Source: an uncultured Christensenella sp. (GTDB lineage Bacteria > Bacillota > Clostridia > Christensenellales > UBA3700). From it: DNA of 64,000 nucleotides. Every line of letters starts with the position of its first letter. Within the stretch, counting starts at the first letter, position 1. The stretch spans positions 1 through 64,000 of the forward strand of contig CAJTXS010000001.1 of the NCBI GenBank assembly GCA_910583735.1, read 5' to 3'. Both the position numbers and the translations under genes were made by a program. Positions 1 through 8,213 of the stretch are shown in pieces. The notes beneath the pieces were generated by a model. That model was not told where the DNA came from. It ran no database searches and was given only the letters and a program-made list of their open reading frames with translations.

Positions 1-951
1 AATCTCGCAATATTCGGACATTGGGAGCAACACGCGCTGTTCGACCTCAGCAAGTTGCAGATAGAACTTAACGACTTCAACTTATATTGGATGCTTCTGC
101 TGCTCGGACTGGTAGTAGGCGCGCTCGCGGTGCTGTTCAACATCGCTCTCATCAAGTCGCAGAAATTTACGGACAAGCTGGGCAAGAGGTTCCCCTACTG
201 GGCAAGGCTGCTATTGACATTCCTGCTTACGGGCGTCGTAGCCCTATTCCCCGTAGTGCGCCATGCCGCGGGCGGCGGAACTGTTCTTATCAAGGATATT
301 TACGCTACGGCGGACTTCGTGTGGTATGTACTGCTGGGCATCCTCATACTTAAATTGGTATTGATATTGCTGGCGTACAACTCGGGAGCGACGGGCGGAT
401 TGTTCGTGCCCATGCTCGCGCTCGGCGCGGTAATAGGCGCGCTTATGGGCAAGCTATTCATCAAGTTGGGCATGTCGCCCAACTATTATCCGCTCATGGT
501 GTGCGTAGGTATGACTACATTCTTCGGCGCGAGCGTGCGTACGCCGCTGACCGCAACAGTGCTCATTGTGGAGATTACGGGATATTCCACCGACTTCCTG
601 CCTGCGGTAATCGCCATCTTCTCGGCATATATTGTCGCGGAGCTTCTCGGCAACAAGCCCGTGTACGACAGCATGCTGGAGAGGCATATCCATATGAATA
701 AGGGTTCCGTCCAGCCTAAGGTGGTCAAGCTCGAGGTGGATGTGAGAGAGGGCGCCTTTATCATAGACAGGACTATAAGCGACGTAATGTGGCCCGCCAG
801 CTGTATTGTGCGAGGGGTTATCAGGGACGGCGAGATATTGATACCCGGTGCGGATACGCGCATGCAGAAGGGCGATGTGCTCATTGTGCAGGCGGAGACT
901 AAGGACATAGACGAGACTTACAATTATATCAAAGGTCTTATCACGCAGTAG
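1..951 (+). CDS. ClC-family chloride channel/antiporter, C-terminal part (truncated by window edge)
   Basis: The reading frame is open from base 1, so the gene starts upstream of the window; a TTG at 55 is not the real start. The visible part has several hydrophobic membrane segments, the ClC filter signature GGLFVP (about residues 125-130 counted from base 1) and the FGASVRTPLTA segment typical of the second half of ClC proteins. A soluble tail of about 70 residues resembles a TrkA-C (RCK C-terminal) regulatory domain, a known architecture of bacterial ClC proteins. The proton glutamate of the first half lies outside the window, so channel and antiporter cannot be told apart. The next gene begins 95 bases downstream on the same strand. 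Confidence 0.9.
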   Translation, partial: NLAIFGHWEQHALFDLSKLQIELNDFNLYWMLLLLGLVVGALAVLFNIALIKSQKFTDKLGKRFPYWARLLLTFLLTGVVALFPVVRHAAGGGTVLIKDIYATADFVWYVLLGILILKLVLILLAYNSGATGGLFVPMLALGAVIGALMGKLFIKLGMSPNYYPLMVCVGMTTFFGASVRTPLTATVLIVEITGYSTDFLPAVIAIFSAYIVAELLGNKPVYDSMLERHIHMNKGSVQPKVVKLEVDVREGAFIIDRTISDVMWPASCIVRGVIRDGEILIPGADTRMQKGDVLIVQAETKDIDETYNYIKGLITQ

Positions 952-1046
952 AATAATACAGTAAAGAATTTTATGCGCCGATCTGTCGCGGCTACGGCGT
1001 AAAGCGGCAGTCGATAGGCATAGATAAGGATTGACAAGGAGCTAAT

Positions 1047-1826
1047 ATGGAAGAGGTATCATTGCTTGGTCTGTGCGCGTCTTTGTGCGAGTGTATCGGT
1101 ATCGAGCCGCCCAAGCACGCCGCGTGTAAGATAGATTCCTTTGTAGGCGCGATGACGGAGGGAGGCGCGGTTGAGCGCATAGTAATGTTCAATCCCGACG
1201 CGGTAGGCAGATGGATAGTGGACAGATTCCCCGCCAAGTTCGACAGAGTGAGGGCAGTCGCTCATTACGTTCAGCCGCTCGAGACGGTCTTTCCGCCCAA
1301 GACCCCCGTGTGCTTTGCGTCTATGTATACCGGCGCGGAGCCTGCCGTCCACGGCATTCAGCGCTATGAGAAGCCTGTGGTCAAGATAGACAGTATATTC
1401 GACGCTCTGACAAGGCAGGGTAAGCGAGTAGCGATTGTCGCGTCCAAGAACAGCAGTCTCAATAAGATATTCAGAGGCAGAGACAAAGTAGATTATTATA
1501 CCGTCAAGTACGATAAGGAAGCGACGGATAAGGGCGTCGAGCTGATCGCGCAAGACATCTATGACTTTATACTTATATACAATCAGGCGTACGACGACAG
1601 CATACATTTCACCAATCCGCTGTCGCGCAGGGCAAAGAGAGCGCTCGATACTTATGCGAATAATTTCGAGGCGATAGGCGAGGCGGTCAAGGCTACGGGA
1701 AAGCGTACGCTTTTGGGCTATGCGCCCGACCACGGAGTGCACAGAGAGTGGTATCTGCTCGGCAATCACGGCAAAAATATCCCCAAGGATATGTTGATAG
1801 ACCACTTCTATACCGTAATCAACTGA
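1047..1826 (+). CDS. Alkaline-phosphatase-superfamily-like protein
   Basis: This 259-residue protein begins at an ATG behind a clear AAGGAG ribosome site. The segment PVCFASMYTGAEPAVHGI resembles the nucleophile-adjacent region of type I phosphodiesterase/nucleotide pyrophosphatase proteins, and YAPDHGVH near the C-terminus resembles a metal-binding DHG motif. It is shorter than the usual 400 or more residues of these enzymes, and the N-terminal metal-binding aspartate motif is not obvious, so it may be a reduced or inactive member. It has no signal peptide. The substrate is unknown. Confidence 0.6.
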   Translation: MEEVSLLGLCASLCECIGIEPPKHAACKIDSFVGAMTEGGAVERIVMFNPDAVGRWIVDRFPAKFDRVRAVAHYVQPLETVFPPKTPVCFASMYTGAEPAVHGIQRYEKPVVKIDSIFDALTRQGKRVAIVASKNSSLNKIFRGRDKVDYYTVKYDKEATDKGVELIAQDIYDFILIYNQAYDDSIHFTNPLSRRAKRALDTYANNFEAIGEAVKATGKRTLLGYAPDHGVHREWYLLGNHGKNIPKDMLIDHFYTVIN

Positions 1827-1951
1827 ATAGTTGTCAATCGTGGTCCGGACAGCGCTAACGCATAAGAGATATCGGATAATTAAATTTATTGAGATAACAC
1901 TGTATTAAAATAAGTCTGCAATATAAGACAACTGCAATAATACATTTCGGC

Positions 1952-1981
1952 GTATAAAAGATATCGGAAAAGGCAATACTC
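1952..1981 (+). promoter_or_regulatory. Candidate sigma-F promoter of spoIIR
   Basis: A GTATA -35 element at 1952-1956 and GGCAATACTC at 1972-1981 are separated by 15 bases. The -10 element matches 9 of 10 positions of the Bacillus sigma-F consensus GGNNANAHTR. In Bacillus spoIIR is transcribed by sigma-F in the forespore, so the position fits. Confidence 0.65.
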
Positions 1982-2008
1982 CCGTCAAAGAGACGGGAGA
2001 TTTTGTTT
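1979..2008 (+). terminator. Hairpin with T-run overlapping spoIIR promoter and ribosome site
   Basis: CTCCCGTC (1979-1986) and GACGGGAG (1992-1999) form a perfect 8-bp stem with a 5-base loop, followed by TTTTGTTT. The 3' arm contains the GGGAG ribosome site of spoIIR. The 5' arm lies before the predicted sigma-F start, so only read-through transcripts could form the hairpin. Confidence 0.6.
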
Positions 2009-2542
2009 ATGAACAAGACGGTTAAGTTGATAGCATTCATTGCGGCGATATGCGTCGTTGCGGGATTATCCGCGGCGCTGTGCGCAGGCTGCGACAGCGG
2101 TACGGAATACTTGAGGATACATATCAGAGCCAACTCCAACGCCGAGTGCGACCAGAATGTCAAGTACGAGGTAAAGGACGCTATAGTCGCCTATATGAGC
2201 GAGTACCTCGAAGGCGTTGAAAGTAAGGCGCAGGCAATGGAAATCGTGAGCGCCAAGACGGAGCAGATGAGCGAACTCGCCGATTACGTGCTGCGCGACA
2301 ACGGCTATTATTACGGCGCGAGAGTGAGCATCAGGCAAGAGGAATTCCCTGCGCGCACATACGGAGAGCTCACGCTTGGCAGCGGAGTATACGACGCGAT
2401 TATCGTAGAGCTTGGCAGCGGCGAGGGCGATAATTGGTGGTGCGTCGCTTTCCCTCCGCTATGCTTTGTGAGCGATGGCGGCAGCGGACAGATTAAATAT
2501 AAGTCCAAGATTGTCGAGTTGTGGAATAGGTGGTTCGGCTGA
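2009..2542 (+). CDS. spoIIR: Stage II sporulation protein R
   Basis: SpoIIR is the forespore-made signalling protein that triggers SpoIIGA to cleave pro-sigma-E in the mother cell. The 177-residue product has an N-terminal hydrophobic export segment followed by the family hallmark LRIHIRANSN and the conserved stretch WWCVAFPPLCF near the C-terminus. I chose the ATG at 2009 over the TTG at 2003 because the GGGAG ribosome site is 8-9 bases before it. The gene stands alone behind a sigma-F-like promoter and a hairpin that may block read-through. Length is near that of the conserved domain in other species. Confidence 0.92.
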   Translation: MNKTVKLIAFIAAICVVAGLSAALCAGCDSGTEYLRIHIRANSNAECDQNVKYEVKDAIVAYMSEYLEGVESKAQAMEIVSAKTEQMSELADYVLRDNGYYYGARVSIRQEEFPARTYGELTLGSGVYDAIIVELGSGEGDNWWCVAFPPLCFVSDGGSGQIKYKSKIVELWNRWFG

Positions 2543-3121
2543 TATATGGTAAATGATACTGCGCAGGTAATCTTTACTATGGTTATGCAAAATGCCGCGC
2601 GCGCTCTCTTTCCCCGCACCGGGGCAGATTATATAATAGCTACGCAATAGAATATGCGCGCAATTGCGTATTTATCGCAGTCTATAAGCATAATATAATG
2701 TCTTTGTATGCTCGGAGAGGGCAAGGCATAGCCGACATTATAATATCTATTTTTAATGCGGATATCGTTAAAGATGTCCGCATTTTACATTGCAGGCGCA
2801 GTACGGCGCGGCTTTTTGTATAATTACAGTCTTTTTCCTTACAATAAGCGTACGGGCATTAGGTCGCAAAAGATACGGTTATACGGTTTCACCTCGGTTA
2901 AATGGAATTATCGATGTAGCTTTGCGCGTATCGCAAGCGCGGAAATAGCGCATCGGTCGTCTATACTCGGGTTGCCAAACTATAAAATCGCGCTTAAGAG
3001 GTCGTCTATAGCTCATATCGGGACGGCTTGTCGAGCTTAACGGCATTCGTTAATATCGATAGGGTCAAAACAGACCGAAGTATATGAGGCCGATTGCTCA
3101 ACTAATAACGGAGGGGTACAC
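2543..3121. other. Intergenic region, no convincing gene
   Basis: The only open frame (2756-3040, +) starts inside a hairpin and has no ribosome site or recognisable sequence. A terminator-like stem lies at 2756-2786. Near the end, GTATA at about 3080 could be part of a forespore promoter for sleB, but the matching -10 element is weak. Confidence 0.5.
2756..2786 (+). terminator. Terminator-like hairpin
   Basis: ATGCGGATATC and GATGTCCGCAT pair over 11 positions with one wobble around a 6-base loop, followed by TTTT. It lies between spoIIR and sleB. Confidence 0.5.
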
Positions 3122-3820
3122 GTGACAGTATCAAGATCATTAAAGATTTGTACGATATTGACTATGCTGATAGCTTTGACGGCGTGCACGGTGCTGATTG
3201 TCTATTCCGCCATGGGACAGACAGATGCGGCAACTACCGTCCTTAAGCGGGGAAGCAGGGGCGATATGGTTAAGAAAGTACAGACGAAACTCAACAATTG
3301 GGGTTATAATTGCGGCGCGGCGGACGGTATCTACGGCACTAAGACGTATAACGCCGTTGTCAAGTTCCAGCGCAATAATAAGCTTACGCCCGACGGAATA
3401 GTCGGAGCTAAGACCTTTGCGGCTATGGGCATAAGCACCGCATCTACGGGCAGCGGCGGCTCGAGCTCGTCCTCGGATATGTATCTGCTTGCCAAGTGCG
3501 TGCACGCGGAGGCGAGAGGAGAGCCTTACACGGGACAGGTGGCGGTTGCCGCGGTAATTCTCAACAGGGTGCGCAATTCCTCTTTCCCCAACAGTATATC
3601 GGGAGTAATCTACCAGCCGTACGCATTCACATGCGTTGCCGACGGACAGATCAATCTCGAGCCCGACGAGCAGTCTAAGAGAGCTGCGCGCGACGCTATG
3701 AACGGATGGGATCCCACCAACGGCTGTATCTATTATTACAATCCGTCTACGGCTACGAGCGCGTGGATATGGTCTCGTCCTATCATGCTCAAGATAGGCA
3801 GACACAACTTCTGTAAGTGA
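3122..3820 (+). CDS. sleB: Spore cortex-lytic enzyme SleB
   Basis: SleB degrades spore-cortex peptidoglycan at muramic-delta-lactam during germination. The 232-residue protein has an N-terminal signal/anchor segment (about residues 9-30), a peptidoglycan-binding repeat (about 40-100, with GDMVKKVQTKLNNWGY), a serine/glycine linker, and a C-terminal Hydrolase_2 domain with CVHAEARGEPYTGQVAVAAV, including the catalytic Glu context. Translation starts at GTG 3122 behind GGAGGGG. The stop codon overlaps the region just before ypeB, the standard partner gene, giving a sleB-ypeB operon. Confidence 0.95.
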   Translation: MTVSRSLKICTILTMLIALTACTVLIVYSAMGQTDAATTVLKRGSRGDMVKKVQTKLNNWGYNCGAADGIYGTKTYNAVVKFQRNNKLTPDGIVGAKTFAAMGISTASTGSGGSSSSSDMYLLAKCVHAEARGEPYTGQVAVAAVILNRVRNSSFPNSISGVIYQPYAFTCVADGQINLEPDEQSKRAARDAMNGWDPTNGCIYYYNPSTATSAWIWSRPIMLKIGRHNFCK

Positions 3821-3828
3821 GGTGGAAT

Positions 3829-5145
3829 ATGAATAGAAGCGCAGCCATTAGCGTGACCGTAATTACGGCATTGTTATTGATAGCGGTAGCGGTGCTCGCG
3901 GCATTGCTCGGCGTGTACGTCAAGGATAACGGTTCGTACGCCAGAGCAGCCAATTCCGAGTATACGCAGGCTTATTATCAGTTAAAAGACAGTTTTACCA
4001 ATGTGCAGACCAATCTGTCCAAGGCAAGGGTCGTGAGAGGCAGAGAGATGCTCTCCGAGCTCATGCTCGATACTGCGGTATGCTGCGAGAGCGCGGGAGA
4101 CGCGCTGTATAAGTTCGCCTATAGCGGCTATTCTACGGCGGCTATGACTAAGTACGCCAACCAGGTGGCGGATTACTGCTCCTATATCCACAATAAGGCG
4201 GTCAGCGGAGATAAGATAACGGATACAGACTACTCCACGCTCAACAAGTTGTCCGACGTGGCGGCTAAGTTGCAGGAGATGCTCGGCGGCATCGGCGACG
4301 ATATCACCAACTATCGCTTTTCCGAGGGCTTGGATAAGATAAGCGACGAGTTCAGCGGAATAATGAGCGATATTCAAGACGGCTCTATAGAGTATCCTTC
4401 GCTCATATACGACGGACCGTTCAGCGACGGACTCGACGAGCGCGAGGCTAAGGGCGTCACGGGCGAAGATATCAGTATAGAGCAGGGCGCGGAAAAGGTG
4501 AGACAGATGCTTTCGGATATGAATGTAACGCAAGTGGATTTCGTAGCGGAGAACACCTATCACTTCCCCACCTATCTATACAGCTTTAAGACGGATAAGG
4601 GCGACGGCGACGCGCAGATTACCAAGCGCGGAGGACATCTCGTATTGCTCAGCCATAACTGTAGCGGAGAGAAGACGACGGACAGCGTCAGAGCTAAGGC
4701 GGAAGAGTTTGTCGCGCGTCTCGGACTTAAGAATATGAAGGCTGTCTGGGAAGCTGAAGGCGAGGGTCTTGCCTATGTCAATCTCTGTCTCGAGGAGGAC
4801 GGCGCAATAATATATCCCGATATGGTCAAGGTCAAGATCTCCACAGAGACAGGCTGCGTAGTGGGATACGAGGCACTCTCTTACCTGTACAATCACACGG
4901 ACAGAGCCGCGTCTATGCCCGCTATATCCGAGGAGGAAGCGTTGTCTGCCGACTTGGGAGAGCTCGAGCCCGACGGTATCAGGCTGGCTATAATCCCTAC
5001 AGATGGCGGCGGCGAGCGTCTTGCCTACGAGATATACGGCACGGTCAACGACTTGGCATTCTTCGTGTATATCGACGCGGAGACGGGCAGAGAGGTCAAG
5101 GTCATGCAGGTGATTGACAGCGACCAAGGAAAGTTGTTGCTGTAA
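3829..5145 (+). CDS. ypeB: Germination protein YpeB
   Basis: YpeB is needed for SleB to be incorporated and kept stable in the spore. The 438-residue product has one N-terminal membrane segment (about residues 7-28), a long helical middle, and C-terminal PepSY-like repeats (for example GCVVGYEALSYLYNH and AYEIYGTVNDLAFFVYIDAETG). I chose the ATG at 3829, which has AGGTGG 4-5 bases upstream, instead of the GTG at 3817 inside the end of sleB. The length is typical of the family. Confidence 0.93.
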   Translation: MNRSAAISVTVITALLLIAVAVLAALLGVYVKDNGSYARAANSEYTQAYYQLKDSFTNVQTNLSKARVVRGREMLSELMLDTAVCCESAGDALYKFAYSGYSTAAMTKYANQVADYCSYIHNKAVSGDKITDTDYSTLNKLSDVAAKLQEMLGGIGDDITNYRFSEGLDKISDEFSGIMSDIQDGSIEYPSLIYDGPFSDGLDEREAKGVTGEDISIEQGAEKVRQMLSDMNVTQVDFVAENTYHFPTYLYSFKTDKGDGDAQITKRGGHLVLLSHNCSGEKTTDSVRAKAEEFVARLGLKNMKAVWEAEGEGLAYVNLCLEEDGAIIYPDMVKVKISTETGCVVGYEALSYLYNHTDRAASMPAISEEEALSADLGELEPDGIRLAIIPTDGGGERLAYEIYGTVNDLAFFVYIDAETGREVKVMQVIDSDQGKLLL

Positions 5146-5200
5146 TGAGTATAATTCGCTTACGATAAGGCGGCGTTAAGATTGCCGCAAGTTATAGTTA

Positions 5201-5232
5201 AAGCCCCGCGATAGTGCGGGGCTTGTTGCTTA
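5201..5232. terminator. Bidirectional terminator between ypeB and the SDR gene
   Basis: AAGCCCCGC and GCGGGGCTT form a perfect 9-bp stem with a 6-base loop, lying between two converging genes. The T-run is weak (GTTGCTT) on the + side. Confidence 0.7.
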
Positions 5233-5270
5233 ATAGGCTTTGATATAGTAATCTTTGTAATATGCGGGCG

Positions 5271-5993
5271 TTATGCCGTCCAGCCGCCGTCTACGGTGAT
5301 AATCTGTCCCGTTATATACGACGCCTTATCTCCCGCAAGGAAGAGCGCCGTGTCGGCTACTTCCGAAGGCAGTCCCGCGCGAGGCAGGGGGATATCGTCG
5401 ATGAGCTTTTTGACTTCCTCATAAGGGATAGATGAGTTCATCTTGGTATCTATATAACCGGGAGCTACCGCGTTGACCCTCACGCCCATTATGCCCAGTT
5501 CTCTTGCAAGCGAGCGCGTAAAGGCGTTGATGCCGCCCTTAGTAGCGGAGTATACCGTCTCGCACGAGGCTCCGCACTCTCCCCACACCGACGAGACGTT
5601 GATTATGCAGCCCTGCGACTTGATAAGCAGAGGGGAAGCGCTCTTGCACATCCGTATCGTGCCGCACAGATTGACGTCTATTATATCCTGCCAGTCGTCC
5701 GTGTCGCATAGGGGCGCTATCTTGCTTATGCCCGCGCAGTTGATTAGCGCGTCGAGACGTCCGAAAGTATCCGCGGTATATTCTATCGCCTCTCTCACGC
5801 TTGTCTCGTCCGTCACGTCTATGCGTAGCGGTTGCATAATTTCGCCGCGCGCGTTGCGAGCGTCGGCTTCTTTAATCAGCCTATCCGCGCTGCGGTTGTA
5901 TCCCGCTATCGTAGCATAACCGCTCGAGCAGAACAATTGCGCAATAGCCGCTCCTATGTCGCCCGACGCGCCCGTTATCAATGCTGTCTTCAT
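5271..5993 (-). CDS. SDR-family oxidoreductase (FabG-like 3-oxoacyl-ACP reductase)
   Basis: This 240-residue Rossmann-fold enzyme has the NAD(P) motif TGASGDIG (residues 7-14), NCAG (85-88), a serine in INVSSVWGE (134-135) and the catalytic pair Y148/K152 in YSATKGG. It ends with the SYITGQIITVDGG signature of FabG-like proteins. A single gene outside a fatty-acid cluster could act on other substrates. I chose the internal ATG at 5993 because a perfect TATAAT lies exactly six bases upstream of it, which also suggests a leaderless transcript; no Shine-Dalgarno is visible for either ATG. Confidence 0.85.
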   Translation of the reverse strand: MKTALITGASGDIGAAIAQLFCSSGYATIAGYNRSADRLIKEADARNARGEIMQPLRIDVTDETSVREAIEYTADTFGRLDALINCAGISKIAPLCDTDDWQDIIDVNLCGTIRMCKSASPLLIKSQGCIINVSSVWGECGASCETVYSATKGGINAFTRSLARELGIMGVRVNAVAPGYIDTKMNSSIPYEEVKKLIDDIPLPRAGLPSEVADTALFLAGDKASYITGQIITVDGGWTA

Positions 5994-5999
5994 GTTACG

Positions 6000-6028
6000 A
6001 TTATACCACATGGCGAAAGATTAGGTAA
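6000..6028 (-). promoter_or_regulatory. Promoter of the SDR gene (leaderless type)
   Basis: On the minus strand TATAAT occupies 6005-6000, six bases before the ATG at 5993, with a weak -35 (TTACCT, 6028-6023) 17 bases away. Transcription would start at or next to the ATG. Confidence 0.5.
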
Positions 6029-6030
6029 AA

Positions 6031-6264
6031 TTATTTAGCATTATATATTTTTATATTGCGCGACAATATATCGTTGTAGGAATAGCTCTGTTGCTTGCCC
6101 GAGTCTTCGGTCACGGTGAATATCGCGGGATATAGCTTGGATATCACGCCTTCGAACTTATCTATCTTATTGCGTCCGCGATTGATTTCCAGCAGCATGC
6201 GCTTGCCTTCGAGGTTGCGCATGGCGGTCTTAACGTTTTCAAGGTCTCGTCTTATTGCTCTCAT
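6031..6264 (-). CDS. veg: Veg family protein
   Basis: This 77-residue protein matches the small Veg family of Bacillota: an N-terminal helix, a central GKRMLLEINRGRNK segment and the C-terminal YPAIFTV...QQSYSYNDIL pattern. Veg is linked to biofilm formation in Bacillus and is otherwise poorly understood. The gene lies 37 bases upstream of the SDR start on the same strand. No clear ribosome site precedes the ATG. Confidence 0.88.
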   Translation of the reverse strand: MRAIRRDLENVKTAMRNLEGKRMLLEINRGRNKIDKFEGVISKLYPAIFTVTEDSGKQQSYSYNDILSRNIKIYNAK

Positions 6265-6381
6265 ATGTAGTGGTATATTATTGGCTTTGTCCGAATATCT
6301 TATACAAGCGCCGACAAAAGGGTGGAATATCCCGACAATATGCGCAATATGATATAACGTATTTAATTATCGGAGGGCAGT

Positions 6382-7884
6382 ATGGCTATTCAAACTCAAA
6401 CGCAGGATATAAAGATAAGCTACCTCAGCAAGGTGGCAAGCGGACAAGTGGCGACCGAATGCACGGTGGACACGTCCGCAACGGGCGGCGTCGATAAGCT
6501 ACTGAGCGTATCGTGCGGATGCAGGATTAAGGAGTGCGAGGCTCTTGCGGGAGCGGTTAAGCTCAGCGGCGAGGTCACCACTAAGATAATGTATCTCGAT
6601 ACCGCCCAACATATAGCTTCGGCGGACTATATCTCCGAGTTCACGGAGAGCGTTTCGGCAGCCGAATGCGTAGAGGGTATGGCTCTTACAGCCTCTGCCG
6701 CCGTGACGGATATTCAGAGCGACGTCGCGGGCTCGAGCATAAGAGTGCAGACGGTTATTACCGCGGACGTAGAGGGACGCAACGATTATCAAGGCGAGTT
6801 CGTCTCCGAAGTGAGCGGCGCGGTCACCAGAGAGAAGAGCATGGATATAATCTCTTTCAAGGGTATGGCGTCGGACACCTTTACCGTTACCGAGGAGTAC
6901 GATACGGGCGCTTCCGTCACTAAGGTATTGCTCTTCGATTCCGACGTATGTCTCTCACAGACAAGAGCGGGCGAGGGAAGCGTGAGCGCGGAAGGCGAGG
7001 CGTGCATCAGGCTGGTATACGAGAGCGACGGCAACGTCTACTCCAAGCAATTCTCCGTGCCCTTTGCGGAAGAGCTCATAACGGCGGGCGTAAGCGAGGA
7101 CGACATCATCGAGGCTACGCCTTATATCAAGAACAGCAATCTGCTCGTCACAGGCACGGCGGAAGACAATATTATCAAGATAGAGCTCGCCGTCGGCGTA
7201 GACGTCAAGATATACGAGCATGTATTCGTAGATACGGTGGCGGACGTATTCTCTCCCTCGGCGGATATCGCCGTGACATCTGTGTGCAAGTCTGTAGACG
7301 CGCCTTATGCTTGCAAGCATATATCCAAGAGAGTGTGCGGCACGGTCACATCGGACAGCGAGAGCGGCATACGCAGGATAATGGCGTCCGTACTGTGCAA
7401 CAGCTGCCTTACCAACATCTACGCCGAGGACAACGCCATTATTGCCGAGGGCACCCTCACGGTGGGCGAGATATACGAGGAAGAGGACGGGGCTATCTCC
7501 TCGTTGCAGATAGAAGTGCCCTTTGTAGTCAACTGCGACGTACAGGGCGTCACCGACAAGTGCAAGGTTAGCGGCAGATGCACCATCACAGATATCGTCT
7601 CGAGAGTTAAGCGCGACAGGGATATAGAGGTGTGCGCTACCGTTCAGATATCCGCGTCCGTATCTTGCGCGGGCGAGCTGTGCGGAGTGACTGCAATCAA
7701 CGTCGGAGAGGAGAGGGAGATAGATCTCAGCGGTATAAGCGTCTATATAGTGTCCGAGGGCGAGACGCTGTGGGATGTCGCCAAGGCGCTCAATATGTCG
7801 GAGAAGGAGATTTTGGCGCAGAACGCTTCGCTACAGGGCGGAATAAGCGGCGGCGACAGAGTGGTGGTATTCAGAGCTCTGTAA
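6382..7884 (+). CDS. SipL-like spore protein (DUF3794/SPOCS repeats plus LysM)
   Basis: This 500-residue protein has SPOCS (DUF3794) domains, one near residues 10-140 and a second near 170-300, with a further related segment, and a C-terminal LysM domain (about residues 452-498, YIVSEGETLWDVAKALNMS). In Clostridioides difficile SipL binds SpoIVA through its LysM domain to anchor the coat; that role is inferred here from architecture. A strong GGAGGG site precedes the ATG. It is divergent from veg. There are many cysteines, as in spore-coat proteins. Confidence 0.85.
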   Translation: MAIQTQTQDIKISYLSKVASGQVATECTVDTSATGGVDKLLSVSCGCRIKECEALAGAVKLSGEVTTKIMYLDTAQHIASADYISEFTESVSAAECVEGMALTASAAVTDIQSDVAGSSIRVQTVITADVEGRNDYQGEFVSEVSGAVTREKSMDIISFKGMASDTFTVTEEYDTGASVTKVLLFDSDVCLSQTRAGEGSVSAEGEACIRLVYESDGNVYSKQFSVPFAEELITAGVSEDDIIEATPYIKNSNLLVTGTAEDNIIKIELAVGVDVKIYEHVFVDTVADVFSPSADIAVTSVCKSVDAPYACKHISKRVCGTVTSDSESGIRRIMASVLCNSCLTNIYAEDNAIIAEGTLTVGEIYEEEDGAISSLQIEVPFVVNCDVQGVTDKCKVSGRCTITDIVSRVKRDRDIEVCATVQISASVSCAGELCGVTAINVGEEREIDLSGISVYIVSEGETLWDVAKALNMSEKEILAQNASLQGGISGGDRVVVFRAL

Positions 7885-8170
7885 TGCACGCCTACGGCGT
7901 TTGCTAAGCGGGCGAGTTTAACCGAGATATTAGCTAAAGCGGACTGTCTGAGCAGCAAAGCCCATTGACCGTCCGCATCCGATAATTGCGGTATGGGACG
8001 CGGCGCGATGTCGCGTCCTTTGTGCTATACTTTCCTCTTGCGTCCGTTGGACGGTGTCGCCGCCCCAGCGTAACGGTAATGTTAATTCGTTATAGATACT
8101 TAAATCAAAGCGGTTCGTATTGCTTTGCTCTGTGTGCCGTTTTATATGACGCGGGCGGGCGTTGAGTATT
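7885..8170. other. Intergenic region after the sipL-like gene
   Basis: No gene is seen. The region holds one terminator hairpin (7996-8022) and then unstructured sequence up to the alpha-galactosidase promoter. Confidence 0.6.
7996..8022 (+). terminator. Terminator downstream of the sipL-like gene
   Basis: GGACGCG (7996-8002) pairs with CGCGTCC (8012-8018), followed by TTTGTG. Confidence 0.6.
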
Positions 8171-8177
8171 ATTGACC

Positions 8178-8207
8178 TTGATTAAGCGGCTTAATGTATG
8201 TTAAAAT
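8178..8207 (+). promoter_or_regulatory. Promoter of the alpha-galactosidase gene (leaderless type)
   Basis: TTGATT (8178-8183), an 18-base spacer, then TAAAAT (8202-8207), exactly six bases before the ATG at 8214. No ribosome site is visible between promoter and start. Confidence 0.5.
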
Positions 8208-8213
8208 TAAATT

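Noticed and set aside
2756..3040. Plus-strand frame of 94 codons between spoIIR and sleB.
   Set aside because: It starts inside a terminator-like hairpin, has no ribosome site and its sequence is not protein-like.
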